A stretch of DNA of 64,000 nucleotides from Streptomyces flaveolus (GCF_000716535.1 NZ_JNWV01000007.1:62001-126000), one strand, 5' to 3'. Shown: positions 15,616-26,116, counted from the stretch's first letter. The notes: a model not told the origin generated them from the letters alone. Numbers and translations: made by a program.

Positions 15616-17637
15616 TCACCCCGGCGTCGGCTCCGCGCCGTCACCGGCCCGGGCGTCCCCTCCGAAGCGGCCGTCGTGGTCACCGTCGTCCCGTTCGTGT
15701 CGCGCGTCGCGGCTTCGCGGAACGCTCCCGCTCCCGCCCGCGTGGCCGGCGCCGGCGATGACGACGACCTCGTCACCGGTGGTCCAGCGCCGGCGGTCGG
15801 CCTTGGGCGGGTTGACGCGCAGCCCGTAGCCGGGGGCGCGGCCGGCGTCGGCGTGGCTGCGGTAACCGATGGCGCACTCGCCCCGGTCGCGCGCCGCGGC
15901 GACGACCGTGGCGAAGGACGCCTCCTGGCCGGGCTGTACGTAGTCGGCGGCCGGCCGCAGGTGGACCTGGGTACCGCCGGCCGAGAACAGCTCGTCGAAC
16001 ACCGCCGCCAGGTGGCGGTTCTGGGAGATCTGCGCCATCAGCAGCCCGACGAGCTTGCCGCTGATGATCACGTCGGCTCCGGGGCCGAGCGGTGCGAGGG
16101 GCCGGTTGCCGTCGTCGGCCAGTTCGGTGACCACCGGCAGTTCCCGGCCGGTCCGCTGTTCGAGGTGGCGCAGCACGAGCAGGGTGACGAGCGTGCGGTT
16201 GTCCGGCTCCTCCGGGGGCTCGCCGGGGCGCGGGTCCCGGCCGAGCACGATGACGCTGTCGTAGGAGGTGATGTCCAGGCCGTACAGGGTCTCCGGCCGG
16301 GTGGTGTCGCCCCTGCGGTGCACACACCTCCAGTCGGCGTCGCCGGTGTCGCACGCCGCCCGCACGGTCGCACCGTCCTCGTCCGCCACCACGTCGGCGA
16401 CGGAGCCGGGCGGTGCGTTGCGGCCCCATTCCCGGAGGATGAGCGGCGCCCGGCGGTTCCAGCCCAGCACCAGCACCCGCTCCGGCCGCGGCTCCCGCGG
16501 CCGCGGGACCGCCATGAGCCGCTCCTCGACGAACCGCGTGCAGTCGGCGAGTTCGGCGGTGTCGTCGTCGGCGGCGATGACGATGATCCGGTCGTCCGGC
16601 CCGATCACCGTCCGCGCCGGAGGGTTCAGCCACGGCGCGCCGTCACGGATCAGCCCGACCGCGCTCGCGTTGCCGTAGGAGAGCAGCACGTCACCGAAGT
16701 CCCGGCCGACCAGCGACGGATGGAAGGCCGGGTAGAACTCGTCCCCGGCGAAGTCGAGGAGCTCGCGGTGGACGAGGGACAGCCCCGGGCGGCGTGCGGC
16801 CTGGGCGATGAGCCGGGCGGTGACCGTGTCGCTCTCCACGACGATGCCGCGCTCTCCCGCGGCCAGCCGGGCCGCCAGCAGGTAGCCGCTGTCCCGGACC
16901 GCGGCCACGACGGGCGCGGTGACGTCGTCCCCGGCCGCCGTCGCCCGCAGCGCCAGCAGGGTCTTGACCACGTCGGCGTCACCGCGCGAGTCGTCGGGCG
17001 GCAGCACGATCACCGAGTCGGCCGTGGCCGGACTGGTCAGCGCCAGCACGGCCGGATCGGCCGATGGGCCGCTGCGGCAGATCAGCCGGGTCCGGCCGGT
17101 GGGGCCCACCTTGCTGTACAGGGCCTCCTCCATGGCCGTCTTGTCCCGGTCGGCCAGGACGGCCACGGCCGAACTCCGCTGGTTGGCACCCGCCGCGACC
17201 AGCTCGCCCACCACCGTGAACACCTGCTCCGACCAGCCGAGGACCACCACATGGCCGTGCTCGACCAGCGTGGAGCGTCCGCGCCGCAGGGCGATGAGCC
17301 GCTCGGTCAGCCCGGTCGTGATGAGACCGACGAGGGTCGAGACGTACACCAGGGCGACGAGGGCCAGCAGCACCGACAGCAGCACCCGCAACGGGGCGCC
17401 GGTGGTGCCGCCCAGCCGCAGCGTCTCCCCGGTCAGGCGCCAGACCTCCGTCAGTTTCCCGGGAAGGGTGGCGGGGGCGTGCGGACCCGTCCACACCAGG
17501 ACCGCGCTCGCGGGCACGACGAGGGCCAGGCAGACCACCACCAGCCAGCCGACCAGGGCCGAGGTCCCGCGCGCCAGGGTCGTGTCGAACCAGTACCGCG
17601 CTCGGGCACCCACCCGAGGACGCCGCTGTTCCACCAT
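15616..17637 (-). CDS. CASTOR/POLLUX-like ion channel or NAD-binding membrane protein
   Basis: 673 residues. Two or more N-terminal transmembrane segments ([22 protein letters not shown] and a later [23 protein letters not shown]) precede two RCK-like nucleotide-binding domains ([38 protein letters not shown]). This order is that of the CASTOR/POLLUX group, known in plants as nuclear-envelope cation channels, with bacterial members of unknown role. ATG at 17637 has a GGAGG-type site just upstream; longer open frames beyond it are antisense shadows of the amine oxidase. The last codons overlap a short GGCGTCACCCC tandem duplication near 15600-15625. Confidence 0.85.
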   Translation of the reverse strand: MVEQRRPRVGARARYWFDTTLARGTSALVGWLVVVCLALVVPASAVLVWTGPHAPATLPGKLTEVWRLTGETLRLGGTTGAPLRVLLSVLLALVALVYVSTLVGLITTGLTERLIALRRGRSTLVEHGHVVVLGWSEQVFTVVGELVAAGANQRSSAVAVLADRDKTAMEEALYSKVGPTGRTRLICRSGPSADPAVLALTSPATADSVIVLPPDDSRGDADVVKTLLALRATAAGDDVTAPVVAAVRDSGYLLAARLAAGERGIVVESDTVTARLIAQAARRPGLSLVHRELLDFAGDEFYPAFHPSLVGRDFGDVLLSYGNASAVGLIRDGAPWLNPPARTVIGPDDRIIVIAADDDTAELADCTRFVEERLMAVPRPREPRPERVLVLGWNRRAPLILREWGRNAPPGSVADVVADEDGATVRAACDTGDADWRCVHRRGDTTRPETLYGLDITSYDSVIVLGRDPRPGEPPEEPDNRTLVTLLVLRHLEQRTGRELPVVTELADDGNRPLAPLGPGADVIISGKLVGLLMAQISQNRHLAAVFDELFSAGGTQVHLRPAADYVQPGQEASFATVVAAARDRGECAIGYRSHADAGRAPGYGLRVNPPKADRRRWTTGDEVVVIAGAGHAGGSGSVPRSRDARHERDDGDHDGRFGGDARAGDGAEPTPG

Positions 17638-17853
17638 GTTCCCCCTCCGCCACAGGCCTGTAGGGGGCAGTGTCCTGACCCGGTACCCCGCGACGCGCGG
17701 CACGGCGCGCGATTCATCCCTTCGCCGTAATCGGGTGCGGCGGGACCACCTCGCCGTGCCTCCGCGCACCCCCGTCCCGCCGGTTTGAACGGCGGCCTTC
17801 CCTCGTCCGTGGCAATTCACCGCAACCCGGGACGCAACGGCCCGGCGGACCAG

Positions 17854-17859
17854 TAGAAG
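17854..17859 (+). promoter_or_regulatory. -10 box of a leaderless promoter
   Basis: TAGAAG, six bases before the ATG at 17866. No ribosome site precedes that ATG. Confidence 0.4.
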
Positions 17860-17865
17860 TTCGCC

Positions 17866-19884
17866 ATGACCGAAGATCACCAGGTGGACGCCGGCAACGG
17901 CGGCCTGACCAGGCGTACGCTCACGACCGCCGCCGGCACGACCGCCGCGGCCACCGTCCTCAGCGCGGGCAGCGCGGCGGCCCTGCCCGCCCCAGCATCC
18001 CCGCGGGCCCCCGCCCCGGCGGCCCCCTCCAGCGCGCGGGGCCCGGACTTCGACCGCTGTCTCGCCGCCGCGCGGGCCCTGCTCGTAGTCGACTCCGCCG
18101 ACCGGCCCCTCGTCCCCGGCTACCAGCGCGTGCTCAAGGACGGCCTCCCCCGAGGACGGGCGGGCGGGCCCAAGAGCGTCCTCGTCATCGGGGCGGGCCC
18201 GGCCGGCCTCGTCACGGCCTGGCTGCTGAAGCGGGCCGGACACCGCGTGACCGTCCTGGAGGCCAACGGCAACCGGGCGGGCGGACGCATCAAGACCTTC
18301 CGCCGCGGCGGCCACGAGAAGGCGGCGCAGCCCTTCGCCGACCCCCGCCAGTACGCCGAGGCCGGCGCGATGCGGCTGCCCGGCAGCCACCCGCTGGTGA
18401 TGGACCTCATCGGCCAACTGGGCCTGAAGAAGCGGCCCTTCTACTACGTCGACGTCGACGCGGACGGACGCCCCGCCTCCCACACCTGGATCCACGTCAA
18501 CGGCATCCGGGTGCGGCGCGCCGACTACGCCCGCGCGCCCCGGCGCGTCAACCGCTCCTTCGGCGTCCCGCGCGCCCACTGGGACACACCGGCCGCCGCC
18601 ATCCTGCGCTCGGTCCTCGACCCGGTGCGCGACGAGTTCAGCACGGTCGGTCCCGACGGCAAGCGCGTCGACAAGCCGCTGCCCGAACGGGTGCGGGGCT
18701 GGGCCAGGGTGATCCAGCGCTTCGGCGACTGGTCGATGTTCCGCTTCCTGACCGAGCACGCGGGCCTGGACGAGCGGACGGTCGACCTCATCGGCACCGT
18801 CGAGAACCTCACCTCACGGCTGCCCCTGTCCTTCGTCCACAGCTTCATCGGCTCCTCCCTGATCAGCCCGGACACGGCGTTCTGGGAGCTGGAGGGCGGC
18901 ACGGCCGTCCTGCCGGACGCCCTGCTGGCCAAGGTCCGCGACACCGTGCGCTTCGACCGGCGGGTCACACGGATCGAGTACTACGACCCCGGCCGCGCCG
19001 GCGGCGACACGGCGCACGTCCACGCCAAGGGCCCCCACGTATGGGTGGACACCGTCTCCGAGGGGCGCGGCGGCCCGGTCGTGCGGGAGCAGTTCACCGC
19101 GGACGCGGCCGTGGTGACCGTGCCCTTCTCCGGCCTGCGGCACGTGCAGGTCAGCCCGCTGATGTCGTACACCAAGCGCCGGGCGATCACCGAACTGCAC
19201 TACGACTGCGCGACCAAGGTGCTGCTGGAGTTCAGCCGCCGCTGGTGGGAGTTCGACGAGTCCGACTGGAAGCGGGAGCTCAACCGCGTCGACCCCGGCC
19301 TGTACGACGCCTACCGCACCGGGCGCACCCCCGGCGACGGCCGTCTGCTCGGCGCGCACCCCTCCGTCCCGCGCGGCCACATCACCCCCGGCCAGCGCGT
19401 GCACTACGCCGCCAACCGTGCCGTCACCCGGGACCAGCCGGAGGCGGCCGACGTCATCGGCGGCGGCTCGGTGTCGGACAACGCCAACCGCTTCATGTAC
19501 CACCCGTCCCACCCGGTCCCCGGCAGCGCGGGCGGGGTGGTCCTGGCCTCCTACAGCTGGGCGGACGACGCCCTGCGCTGGGACTCCCTCGACGACGACG
19601 CCCGCTATCCGCACGCCCTGTGCGGCCTCCAGGAGGTGTACGGCCAGCGGATCGAGGTCTTCTACACCGGCGCCGGCCGCACCCAGAGCTGGCTGCGCGA
19701 CCCCTACGCCTACGGCGAGGCGTCCGTGCTCCTGCCCGGCCAGCACACGGAACTGCTCCCGTCCATTCCGGCCCCCGAGGGACCCCTGCACTTCGCGGGC
19801 GACCACACCTCCGTCAAACCGGCGTGGATCGAGGGAGCGCTGGAATCCGCCGTGCGCGCCGCCCTGGAGGTCCACACGGCGTGA
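17866..19884 (+). CDS. Tat-exported FAD amine oxidase (L-amino-acid oxidase type)
   Basis: 672-residue flavoprotein. The N-terminus has a twin-arginine signal ([22 protein letters not shown], residues about 14-35) and a likely cleavage after AAALPAPA, so it is secreted folded. The dinucleotide-binding motif [17 protein letters not shown] (105-121) is followed by [11 protein letters not shown], and the C-terminal FAD contact is [20 protein letters not shown]. Family members oxidise L-amino acids or amines to keto acids or aldehydes with release of H2O2 and ammonia. It is divergent from the channel-like gene. The substrate cannot be told from sequence. Confidence 0.88.
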   Translation: MTEDHQVDAGNGGLTRRTLTTAAGTTAAATVLSAGSAAALPAPASPRAPAPAAPSSARGPDFDRCLAAARALLVVDSADRPLVPGYQRVLKDGLPRGRAGGPKSVLVIGAGPAGLVTAWLLKRAGHRVTVLEANGNRAGGRIKTFRRGGHEKAAQPFADPRQYAEAGAMRLPGSHPLVMDLIGQLGLKKRPFYYVDVDADGRPASHTWIHVNGIRVRRADYARAPRRVNRSFGVPRAHWDTPAAAILRSVLDPVRDEFSTVGPDGKRVDKPLPERVRGWARVIQRFGDWSMFRFLTEHAGLDERTVDLIGTVENLTSRLPLSFVHSFIGSSLISPDTAFWELEGGTAVLPDALLAKVRDTVRFDRRVTRIEYYDPGRAGGDTAHVHAKGPHVWVDTVSEGRGGPVVREQFTADAAVVTVPFSGLRHVQVSPLMSYTKRRAITELHYDCATKVLLEFSRRWWEFDESDWKRELNRVDPGLYDAYRTGRTPGDGRLLGAHPSVPRGHITPGQRVHYAANRAVTRDQPEAADVIGGGSVSDNANRFMYHPSHPVPGSAGGVVLASYSWADDALRWDSLDDDARYPHALCGLQEVYGQRIEVFYTGAGRTQSWLRDPYAYGEASVLLPGQHTELLPSIPAPEGPLHFAGDHTSVKPAWIEGALESAVRAALEVHTA

Positions 19885-19888
19885 CGGG

Positions 19889-21532
19889 CTAGCTCTCGGC
19901 CAGGATCTCGTCCGCGTCCATGATCCGGTAGGCGTACCCCTGCTCGGCCAGGAAGCGCTGCCGGTGGGCGGCGAAGTCCTGGTCGAGGGTGTCGCGGGCG
20001 ACGACCGAGTAGAAGTGGGCCTGGTGGCCGTCGGCCTTGGGGCGCAGCACCCGGCCGAGCCGCTGGGCCTCCTCCTGCCGGGAGCCGAAGGTGCCGGACA
20101 CCTGGATGGCGACCGTGGCCTCGGGCAGGTCGATGGAGAAGTTGGCGACCTTCGACACCACCAGCACGCTGATCTCGCCCTCGCGGAACGCGTCGAAGAG
20201 CTTCTCGCGCTGCGCGTTGGAGGTCTCGCCCTTGATCACCGGGGCGTTCAGGTGCTCGCCCAGCTCGTCGAGCTGGTCGATGTACTGCCCGATGACGAGG
20301 ATCTGCTGCCCGGCGAACCGGCGGACGATCGCCTCGGTGACCTTCCGCTTGGTCTCCGTCGTGGCGCAGAAGCGGTACTTCTCCTCCGTCTCGGCGGTCG
20401 CGTAGGCCAGCCGCTCGGAGTCGGTCAGGTTGACCCGGACCTCGACGCAGTCGGCGGGCGCGATGTAGCCCTGCGCCTCGATCTCCTTCCAGGGCGCGTC
20501 GAAGCGCTTGGGCCCGATGAGGGAGAACACGTCCGACTCGCGGCCGTCCTCGCGCACGAGGGTGGCCGTGAGACCGAGCCGCCGCCGCGCCTGGAGATCG
20601 GCGGTGAACTTGAAGACGGGCGCGGGCAGCAGATGGACCTCGTCGTAGACGATCAGGCCCCAGTCCCGGGAGTCGAACAGCTCCAGGTGCGGGTAGACGC
20701 CCTTCCGCTTGGTCGTCAGCACCTGGTAGGTCGCGATGGTGACGGGCCGGATCTCCTTCTTCGTCCCGCTGTACTCGCCGATCTCGTCCTCGGTCAGCGA
20801 GGTCCGCTTCACCAGCTCGTGCTTCCACTGCCGGGCGGAGACGGTGTTGGTGACGAGGATCAGCGTGGTCGACTTCGCCTGGGCCATGGACCCGGCCCCG
20901 ACCAGCGTCTTCCCGGCGCCGCAGGGCAGCACCACGACCCCGCTGCCGCCGTGCCAGAAGTTCTCCACGGCCTGCTTCTGGTAGGGCCTGAGCGCCCAGC
21001 CGTCCTCCAGCAGCTCGATCGGGTGGGCCTCACCGTCGACGTACCCGGCGAGGTCCTCGGCCGGCCAGCCCAGCTTCAGCAGCGTCTGCTTGATCTGCCC
21101 GCGCTCGGAGGGGTGCACGGCCACGGTGTCCGGGTCGATCCGCGCGCCGACCAGCGGGGCGATCCGCTTGGACTTCAGCACCTCCTCCAGCACCGGCCGG
21201 TCGGTGCTGGTCAGGACGAGCCCGTGCGCGGGGTCCTTGGTGAGGGTGAGGCGCCCGTAGCGGTCCATCGTCTCGGCGATGTCCACGAGCAGCGCGTGCG
21301 GCACGGGGTAGCGGCTGTACTGCACCAGGGCGTCCACGACCTGCTCGGCGTCGTGCCCGGCGGCGCGCGCGTTCCACAGCCCGAGCGGGGTGACCCGGTA
21401 GGTGTGGATGTGTTCGGGTGCCCGCTCCAGCTCGGCGAAGGGCGCGATGGCCCGCCGGCAGTCGTCGGCCCGCTCGTGGTCGACTTCCAGGAGCAGGGTC
21501 TTGTCGGACTGGACGATCAGCGGACCATTCAC
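19889..21532 (-). CDS. DNA repair helicase XPB
   Basis: 547-residue SF2 helicase of the bacterial XPB group, a 3-prime to 5-prime DNA helicase related to the eukaryotic TFIIH subunit. It starts NGPLIVQSDKTLLLEVDHE with the family N-terminal domain. The Walker A is LPCGAGKT (202-209), DEVH is at 297-300, and the C-terminal helicase domain includes GTFGSRQEEAQRLGRVLRPK. GTG at 21532 is preferred because the homologues I recall begin there; an in-frame ATG lies 12 codons upstream and GGAAAGG is in between. Two genes away on the same strand is the XPB-associated WYL protein, the usual actinobacterial pairing. Confidence 0.93.
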   Translation of the reverse strand: MNGPLIVQSDKTLLLEVDHERADDCRRAIAPFAELERAPEHIHTYRVTPLGLWNARAAGHDAEQVVDALVQYSRYPVPHALLVDIAETMDRYGRLTLTKDPAHGLVLTSTDRPVLEEVLKSKRIAPLVGARIDPDTVAVHPSERGQIKQTLLKLGWPAEDLAGYVDGEAHPIELLEDGWALRPYQKQAVENFWHGGSGVVVLPCGAGKTLVGAGSMAQAKSTTLILVTNTVSARQWKHELVKRTSLTEDEIGEYSGTKKEIRPVTIATYQVLTTKRKGVYPHLELFDSRDWGLIVYDEVHLLPAPVFKFTADLQARRRLGLTATLVREDGRESDVFSLIGPKRFDAPWKEIEAQGYIAPADCVEVRVNLTDSERLAYATAETEEKYRFCATTETKRKVTEAIVRRFAGQQILVIGQYIDQLDELGEHLNAPVIKGETSNAQREKLFDAFREGEISVLVVSKVANFSIDLPEATVAIQVSGTFGSRQEEAQRLGRVLRPKADGHQAHFYSVVARDTLDQDFAAHRQRFLAEQGYAYRIMDADEILAES

Positions 21533-21710
21533 GCGCGGCACACCCTTTCCATGACGGCCAAACGTCAAGTGTGCCTCATGCGGCCGAGGGGCTCCACGGC
21601 CGCAAGATCACCCGGCGGCACCGGACGCCGGGCGCAACCCCCTCGCGCCACCGCGAGTCCTGACACACGACAAGGCGGCGCGGGCGCGCGGCCGGGTGAG
21701 GAGTTCAGGG

Positions 21711-22250
21711 ATGTCGGCACGCAGATGGGCCGTCGGCACCGGAGCCGTGGGGGTTCTGGTGGCCACCGGCACCTGGGCGATGCGGCCGGGAACCGTCGAC
21801 ACGCGGCTGTGGGACGAGATACGGCCGGTCGTCGAGGCCCGGCTCGCGGCGGACAGCCACGGCACCGGCTACGGCGAGGACGTGCCCGGGCTGCACGCGC
21901 GCTGGTTCTGCCGGGCCGAGGCGCTCGACGTGGCGGAGCACGGCGGCGAGGTGCGCGCGGGCGTCGACGCGCTGTGCCTGGAGTACGGGGTGCGCGACGG
22001 CGGCCTGGTGGAGTGCGGCGGCGGGCGGGGTCCGCAGGTGGTGCGGCTGGAGCGGGACCCGCACGGCGGTTACCGGGTGGTCTCGCGCGAGGCACCGCCG
22101 GACGGCGCCGGGAACGCGGAGTGGACCGAGGCCCACTTCGGTTTCTTCGCCCGGGCCGCCCTCGACGACACGATCCCGTCCGACGCGCTGGAGAGCGCCG
22201 CCCGCGCCCACTTCGGCCTGCCCGCGGACGCGCCGGTCGGGGACTGCTAA
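21711..22250 (+). CDS. hypothetical membrane-anchored or secreted protein
   Basis: 179 residues. A positively charged start and one hydrophobic segment (RRWAVGTGAVGVLVATGTWAM) suggest a signal anchor or signal peptide. The rest is soluble, with cysteines at WFCRAEAL, DALCLEYGV, LVECGGG and the very C-terminus, which could form disulfides outside the cell. ATG at 21711 follows GAGGAG at a good distance. It lies between, and opposite to, the two XPB-related genes. No family recognised. Confidence 0.7.
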   Translation: MSARRWAVGTGAVGVLVATGTWAMRPGTVDTRLWDEIRPVVEARLAADSHGTGYGEDVPGLHARWFCRAEALDVAEHGGEVRAGVDALCLEYGVRDGGLVECGGGRGPQVVRLERDPHGGYRVVSREAPPDGAGNAEWTEAHFGFFARAALDDTIPSDALESAARAHFGLPADAPVGDC

Positions 22251-22258
22251 GGCCTGTC

Positions 22259-24862
22259 TCAGTCGTCCGCCAGCTCCGCGACGCCGGTGACGCGGTGCAG
22301 CGGGAACGTCCGGACCTCGTCCGCCGTGTGGTCGTACGCCGTCACGAAGCCGCCCTCGACCCGGATCGGGGCGATGACCCGCTGGCTGGCGGCGCCCTCG
22401 GCGTTGACGTAACCGATCCACACCGAGTCGCCGGTCAGGACGGCGGCCTGCATGGTGGCGAGGGTCTCGGCGGAGGAGGTGCGGGGCAGCTCGCCGCCCG
22501 CCAGGGGCTCGCCGGCGGGCTTGCGCGGGGTGGTGGCGGCCAGGTCGCCGGCCCGGATCGCCCGGATCGCCGCCGCGAGCAGCGTGGCGTCGGGCGGCGG
22601 CGGCCCGTCCGGCACCGGCTCGGGCGCGGTGCGCGGCGGGGTGCGGTGGGCGTGCGCCCGGGTGATCAGGACATCGCCCTCGGCGGACTCGGCGGCGGGC
22701 GCGTACCCCATCGCGCGCAGCCCCTCCAGCAGCGTCGCCGGGTCGGTCTGGGCGGCCAGCACGGTCGGCGCGAGCCGGCGCAGGCGCAGGGCGGCGGCGC
22801 GCTTGTCGGCGAGGATCTCGTTCAGCAGGGTGTCGTCGTCGCAGCGGACGTACGCCGAGGCCGCGCCGACCCGCAGGTGGCCGTGTCTGCGGGCCACGTC
22901 GTCGATCAGATAGGCGAGCGGCTGTGGGACCGGGGTGCGGGAGTGCTCGGCGAGGAAGGCGTGCAGGTCGGCGGCGGTCCGGCCGGCGTCCAGGGCACGG
23001 CGGACGGACGCCGGTGTGAACCGGTACACGGTCGCCCCGCCCTTGGACTCCACGTCCGCGAGCACCCCCAGCGTGTCCGCGAGCGGGCGCCGCAGCGGAC
23101 CGGGCGCCACCGCCGTCAGGTCGGCCTGGAGCAGCACGTGGTCCAGTGGCTCGGGCAGCAGCGGGGCGAGCAGCCGGGCAGCGGCGGCGGCCGCGACGCC
23201 CTGCTCGGCGGGGGAGAGGGGCGCGAGCCGCTCGGGGGCCCGGTGGTGGTGCACCGGAAGCTTGTCCCCGGGGCCGGTGGGCTCGGCGGAAGCAGCGGCG
23301 GGTGCGACCGGGGCGCCGGTGGCGGACGCGGTGCCGGACCTCGCCGCCCTCGGCCCGGCCCCGGCGGCAGCCGGTGCCCCCAGCAGCGCGCGCCCGTGGG
23401 ACGACAGGGCGCCCCGGCCCGTCACCCCCAGCAGTTCCGCCTCCGACAAAGTCCAGCGGGCGAGCCGGGAGCGCAGGTCGTCGTCCCGGGCGCCGTCGCG
23501 CTGAGCGGCCCGCAGGGGCCGCTCCCAGCGCAGCCGGGCCAGCACCGACTCCGCGTCCGGCGCCGCACCCTGCGGCAGCGCGGCCAGCAGGGACAGCACC
23601 CGGTGCCGTACCTCGGGCGCGGCGGAGCGGTCGAGGCCCGGACCGAGCGCCGACAGCGTCCGGTCCTTCGCGTCCCGCCCGCCGACCAGCCCCGGCGTGC
23701 GGGTGGCCGTCAGCCAGGCCTGGGCGAGCCGGGCCCAGCGCTCGGCCGGGGGCAGCTCCAGCCACTCGTCGTAGGCAGGGGTGGCCGCGTACCGCTCGTC
23801 GGCCTCGCCGTCGGAGGCGATCAGGCCGGCCGCGTAGGCCAGCTCGACCCAGAAGGCGGCGACCGGCTCCGACACGTCCAGTGCCACGGCGGTCCGCTTC
23901 AGGTCGCGGACGCTCAGCCCGCCCGCCCGCAGCACCGCCGGGCCGCCCTCGTCCCAGTCCTTCAGCAGCTCCTCCACGGTGGCCAGCGCGGTGTACGCCT
24001 GCCCGGCCGCCGTCGCGTCCACCACCTGCGGGTTGTGGGTCGTGGCCGGCGCCACGGCGGGCGGCAGCGGCTCGGGCGCACGGTGGGCGCGGCCCTCGCG
24101 CAGGTGCAGGGCGACCTCGCGGGGCAGCACGACCGTGCCGGGCGTGGTCGGCAGCAGCAGACCGCGGTCCAGCAGCCAGCGCAGATGCGCCGCCGGATCG
24201 GCGGTGACCTGCCCGTACGGCGGCCCCCACACCAGCCGGGACAGCACCTCGCGGGCCGGCTCCGGGGCCCCGGCGAGCAGCTTCGCCATCTTCCTGCGGT
24301 GGCCGAACAGTCCGGTCAGCGCGGCCACGGCGGACACCGAGTCATGGGTCGACGGCAGCCCGGCCGTCGCCACGATCTCCTGGATCCGCCCCGGCGACAT
24401 GCCCGAGGTGGCCTCCTGCACGGTCGGGCCCAGCCCGGTCGGGGACGGGTGCTGCGGGGACGGCGCGAGCAGCTCGCGGGCGGTCCGCACCAGCCGCAGC
24501 CGGTCGTCGTCGCCCCACACCAGCGCCTGCTCGCGCAGGGTGGCGACGGCCCGGGGCAGCTCGCGGGCGACCGCCTCGTCACCGGCGTCCCCGGCCATCA
24601 GGCCGAGCAGTGTGTCGTACGACGCCGGGTCCGGGGCCACGGCCAGCGCCTCCGCCGTCTGGAGCGCGAACCGGTCCAGCCGCTCCAGGGCGCGCAGCAC
24701 CGAGGCGCGGGTGCCGGCGCGGGTGGCGAGCTGGGTGAGGTCGGTGGGGACGGGGGTGATGAGGTCCGGGCGGCTGCGCAGCAGCGCGGCCAGGGAGGCG
24801 TCGTCCCGCGCGCGGAGCGCCTCCGCGAGGGACCGAGGGGCTGAGTGGGCCTCGGGGCTCAT
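22259..24862 (-). CDS. helicase-associated XPB/Ssl2 N-terminal-like protein with WYL domain
   Basis: 867-residue protein often annotated as helicase C-terminal domain-containing, but I see no Walker A or DExH motif, so it is not itself a helicase. It has a long N-terminal helical/winged-helix part, a Pro/Ala linker (about 500-560), then a region like the N-terminal domain of XPB/Ssl2 (LPEPLDHVLLQADLTAVAPG; DVARRHGHLRVGAASAYVRC). It ends with a WYL-type ligand or nucleic-acid-binding domain (GDSVWIGYVNAEGAASQRVI; VEGGFVTAYDHTADEVRTF). Pairing with XPB in actinobacteria suggests a regulatory partner in DNA repair. The start at 24862 is the first Met of the conserved region. Confidence 0.85.
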   Translation of the reverse strand: MSPEAHSAPRSLAEALRARDDASLAALLRSRPDLITPVPTDLTQLATRAGTRASVLRALERLDRFALQTAEALAVAPDPASYDTLLGLMAGDAGDEAVARELPRAVATLREQALVWGDDDRLRLVRTARELLAPSPQHPSPTGLGPTVQEATSGMSPGRIQEIVATAGLPSTHDSVSAVAALTGLFGHRRKMAKLLAGAPEPAREVLSRLVWGPPYGQVTADPAAHLRWLLDRGLLLPTTPGTVVLPREVALHLREGRAHRAPEPLPPAVAPATTHNPQVVDATAAGQAYTALATVEELLKDWDEGGPAVLRAGGLSVRDLKRTAVALDVSEPVAAFWVELAYAAGLIASDGEADERYAATPAYDEWLELPPAERWARLAQAWLTATRTPGLVGGRDAKDRTLSALGPGLDRSAAPEVRHRVLSLLAALPQGAAPDAESVLARLRWERPLRAAQRDGARDDDLRSRLARWTLSEAELLGVTGRGALSSHGRALLGAPAAAGAGPRAARSGTASATGAPVAPAAASAEPTGPGDKLPVHHHRAPERLAPLSPAEQGVAAAAAARLLAPLLPEPLDHVLLQADLTAVAPGPLRRPLADTLGVLADVESKGGATVYRFTPASVRRALDAGRTAADLHAFLAEHSRTPVPQPLAYLIDDVARRHGHLRVGAASAYVRCDDDTLLNEILADKRAAALRLRRLAPTVLAAQTDPATLLEGLRAMGYAPAAESAEGDVLITRAHAHRTPPRTAPEPVPDGPPPPDATLLAAAIRAIRAGDLAATTPRKPAGEPLAGGELPRTSSAETLATMQAAVLTGDSVWIGYVNAEGAASQRVIAPIRVEGGFVTAYDHTADEVRTFPLHRVTGVAELADD

Positions 24863-24960
24863 CCGGCCAACGGTAGCGGACTTCCATATGCCGAGGGCAT
24901 CCCGCGAGAAGCGGTACGGTCCTCACGGGGTATCAGTCGGCGTCACCCCGGAGGGGTTCC

Positions 24961-25959
24961 GTGGGCATCGAAAGCGACCAGGTCGTCTACGAGTATCTGA
25001 GCCGCGTCGGAGACATCGCCCAGCAGCGCCAGCTGCCGTCGGCGACGCGGATGCGGCTCGTGTCGGAGCTGCGGAACGAGATCGACCGGCACCGGGCGCA
25101 GGCGACGGTGGACTCGCCCGCCGCCGTCCGCCGCATCCTGGACCGCCTGGGCAGCCCGGACGAGGTGGTCACGGCGGCGGGCGGCACCGGCGGCCTCCCG
25201 CAGGCGCCGTCCACCGCCGTACCGGCGCAGCCCTCCTCCCGGGAGCGGGCGCCGGAGCCGGCGGAGCGGGAGCGGCCGAAGGGGTTGCGCCGGGTCGTAC
25301 CGCGCCCGCGCCCCGCCGAGCCCGAGCCGCCCGCCGCGCGCGACACGCCGGCCCCGCCGCACCTCGCTCCCGCGCACGAGCTGGGGGACGCCACGGCACC
25401 GCCCGACTGGTGGCGCGTCGGCACCGCGGCCCCCCTGGGGGACACCGACCCGGTGCCGGGGTTCGTCGGCGGCGTGGAGATCCCGGAACTGCTCAAACGG
25501 CCGCCGCGGGAGGCTCCCGCCGAGAAGGCCGAGCCGGTGGCGGCGCCGGTGGCGGAACCCGCCGAGGCCGCTCCGGAAGCGGCGCCCGCCCGGCGTCGCC
25601 GCCTGCTCCCCGTCGCCTCCGCCGGCTGGTCCAACCCCCTCCTGCTGCTGGCCGCCGCCGCGCTCGTCGCCGGTGCCGTGCTCGGCAACTGGTTCGCGCT
25701 GCTCCTCGGCTGGGCCATCGCCTACGGCTCCCGGCGGCTGACGCCCGCGGAGACGAAGTGGGCGGTGATGGTGCTGCCGGGCACGGCGGTCGCGGCGGGG
25801 CTGGTGTGGCTGTGGGGACGCAACGAGGGCCGCTGGGGTGCTCCGATCGCCCAGGGCCACATGAACGACGCGGTGGGCGACACCTGGCCGTGGGTGGTCA
25901 GGGGAGCGGCGCTCGCCTCGGCGGCATACCTGGTCTGGCGCTCACAGAGGAAGGGGTAG
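24961..25959 (+). CDS. HAAS-domain membrane protein
   Basis: 332 residues. The N-terminal 70 residues (VVYEYLSRVGDIAQQRQLPSA, LVSELRNEIDRHRAQ, AAVRRILDRLGSPDEVVTAA) fit the HAAS signalling domain. A long disordered Pro/Ala/Glu region follows, then three or so transmembrane helices (NPLLLLAAAALVAGAVLGNW, FALLLGWAIAYGS, VMVLPGTAVAAGLVWLWG) near the C-terminus. GTG at 24961 has a strong GGAGGGG site. Proteins of this kind often pair with PadR regulators, none of which is present here. Role unknown. Confidence 0.8.
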   Translation: MGIESDQVVYEYLSRVGDIAQQRQLPSATRMRLVSELRNEIDRHRAQATVDSPAAVRRILDRLGSPDEVVTAAGGTGGLPQAPSTAVPAQPSSRERAPEPAERERPKGLRRVVPRPRPAEPEPPAARDTPAPPHLAPAHELGDATAPPDWWRVGTAAPLGDTDPVPGFVGGVEIPELLKRPPREAPAEKAEPVAAPVAEPAEAAPEAAPARRRRLLPVASAGWSNPLLLLAAAALVAGAVLGNWFALLLGWAIAYGSRRLTPAETKWAVMVLPGTAVAAGLVWLWGRNEGRWGAPIAQGHMNDAVGDTWPWVVRGAALASAAYLVWRSQRKG

Positions 25960-26014
25960 TTCCCCGCGCCCCTTGACCAAGCTGCGGCTGACCCACCAAA
26001 GGGGCGCGGGGAAC
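25959..26014. repeat. dispersed Streptomyces inverted-repeat element (terminator-like)
   Basis: Perfect 16-bp arms, GTTCCCCGCGCCCCTT (25959-25974) and its complement (25999-26014), with a 24-base loop. The motif GGGGCGCGGGGAACTGCGCG is one I recall as very common between genes of streptomycetes. The left arm begins on the last base of the HAAS-gene stop codon, so it may also serve as its terminator. Confidence 0.75.
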
Positions 26015-26103
26015 TGCGCGAGCGGCCACGACGCACCCGCCCCCGGCGCTCAACAGGCTCCCACGGCTCGACCCCACCCGGCCGAACCGCCGGAGGCACT
26101 CGG

Positions 26104-26109
26104 CAGAAT
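26104..26109 (+). promoter_or_regulatory. -10 box of a leaderless promoter
   Basis: CAGAAT, seven bases before the ATG at 26117. Confidence 0.4.
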
Positions 26110-26116
26110 GTCCCGC

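Noticed and set aside
19418..24844. Plus-strand open frame of about 1800 codons
   Set aside because: It runs antisense to XPB and its partner and through the 21711 gene in another frame, is low-complexity, and has no start signal or family motif; it is a GC-rich shadow.
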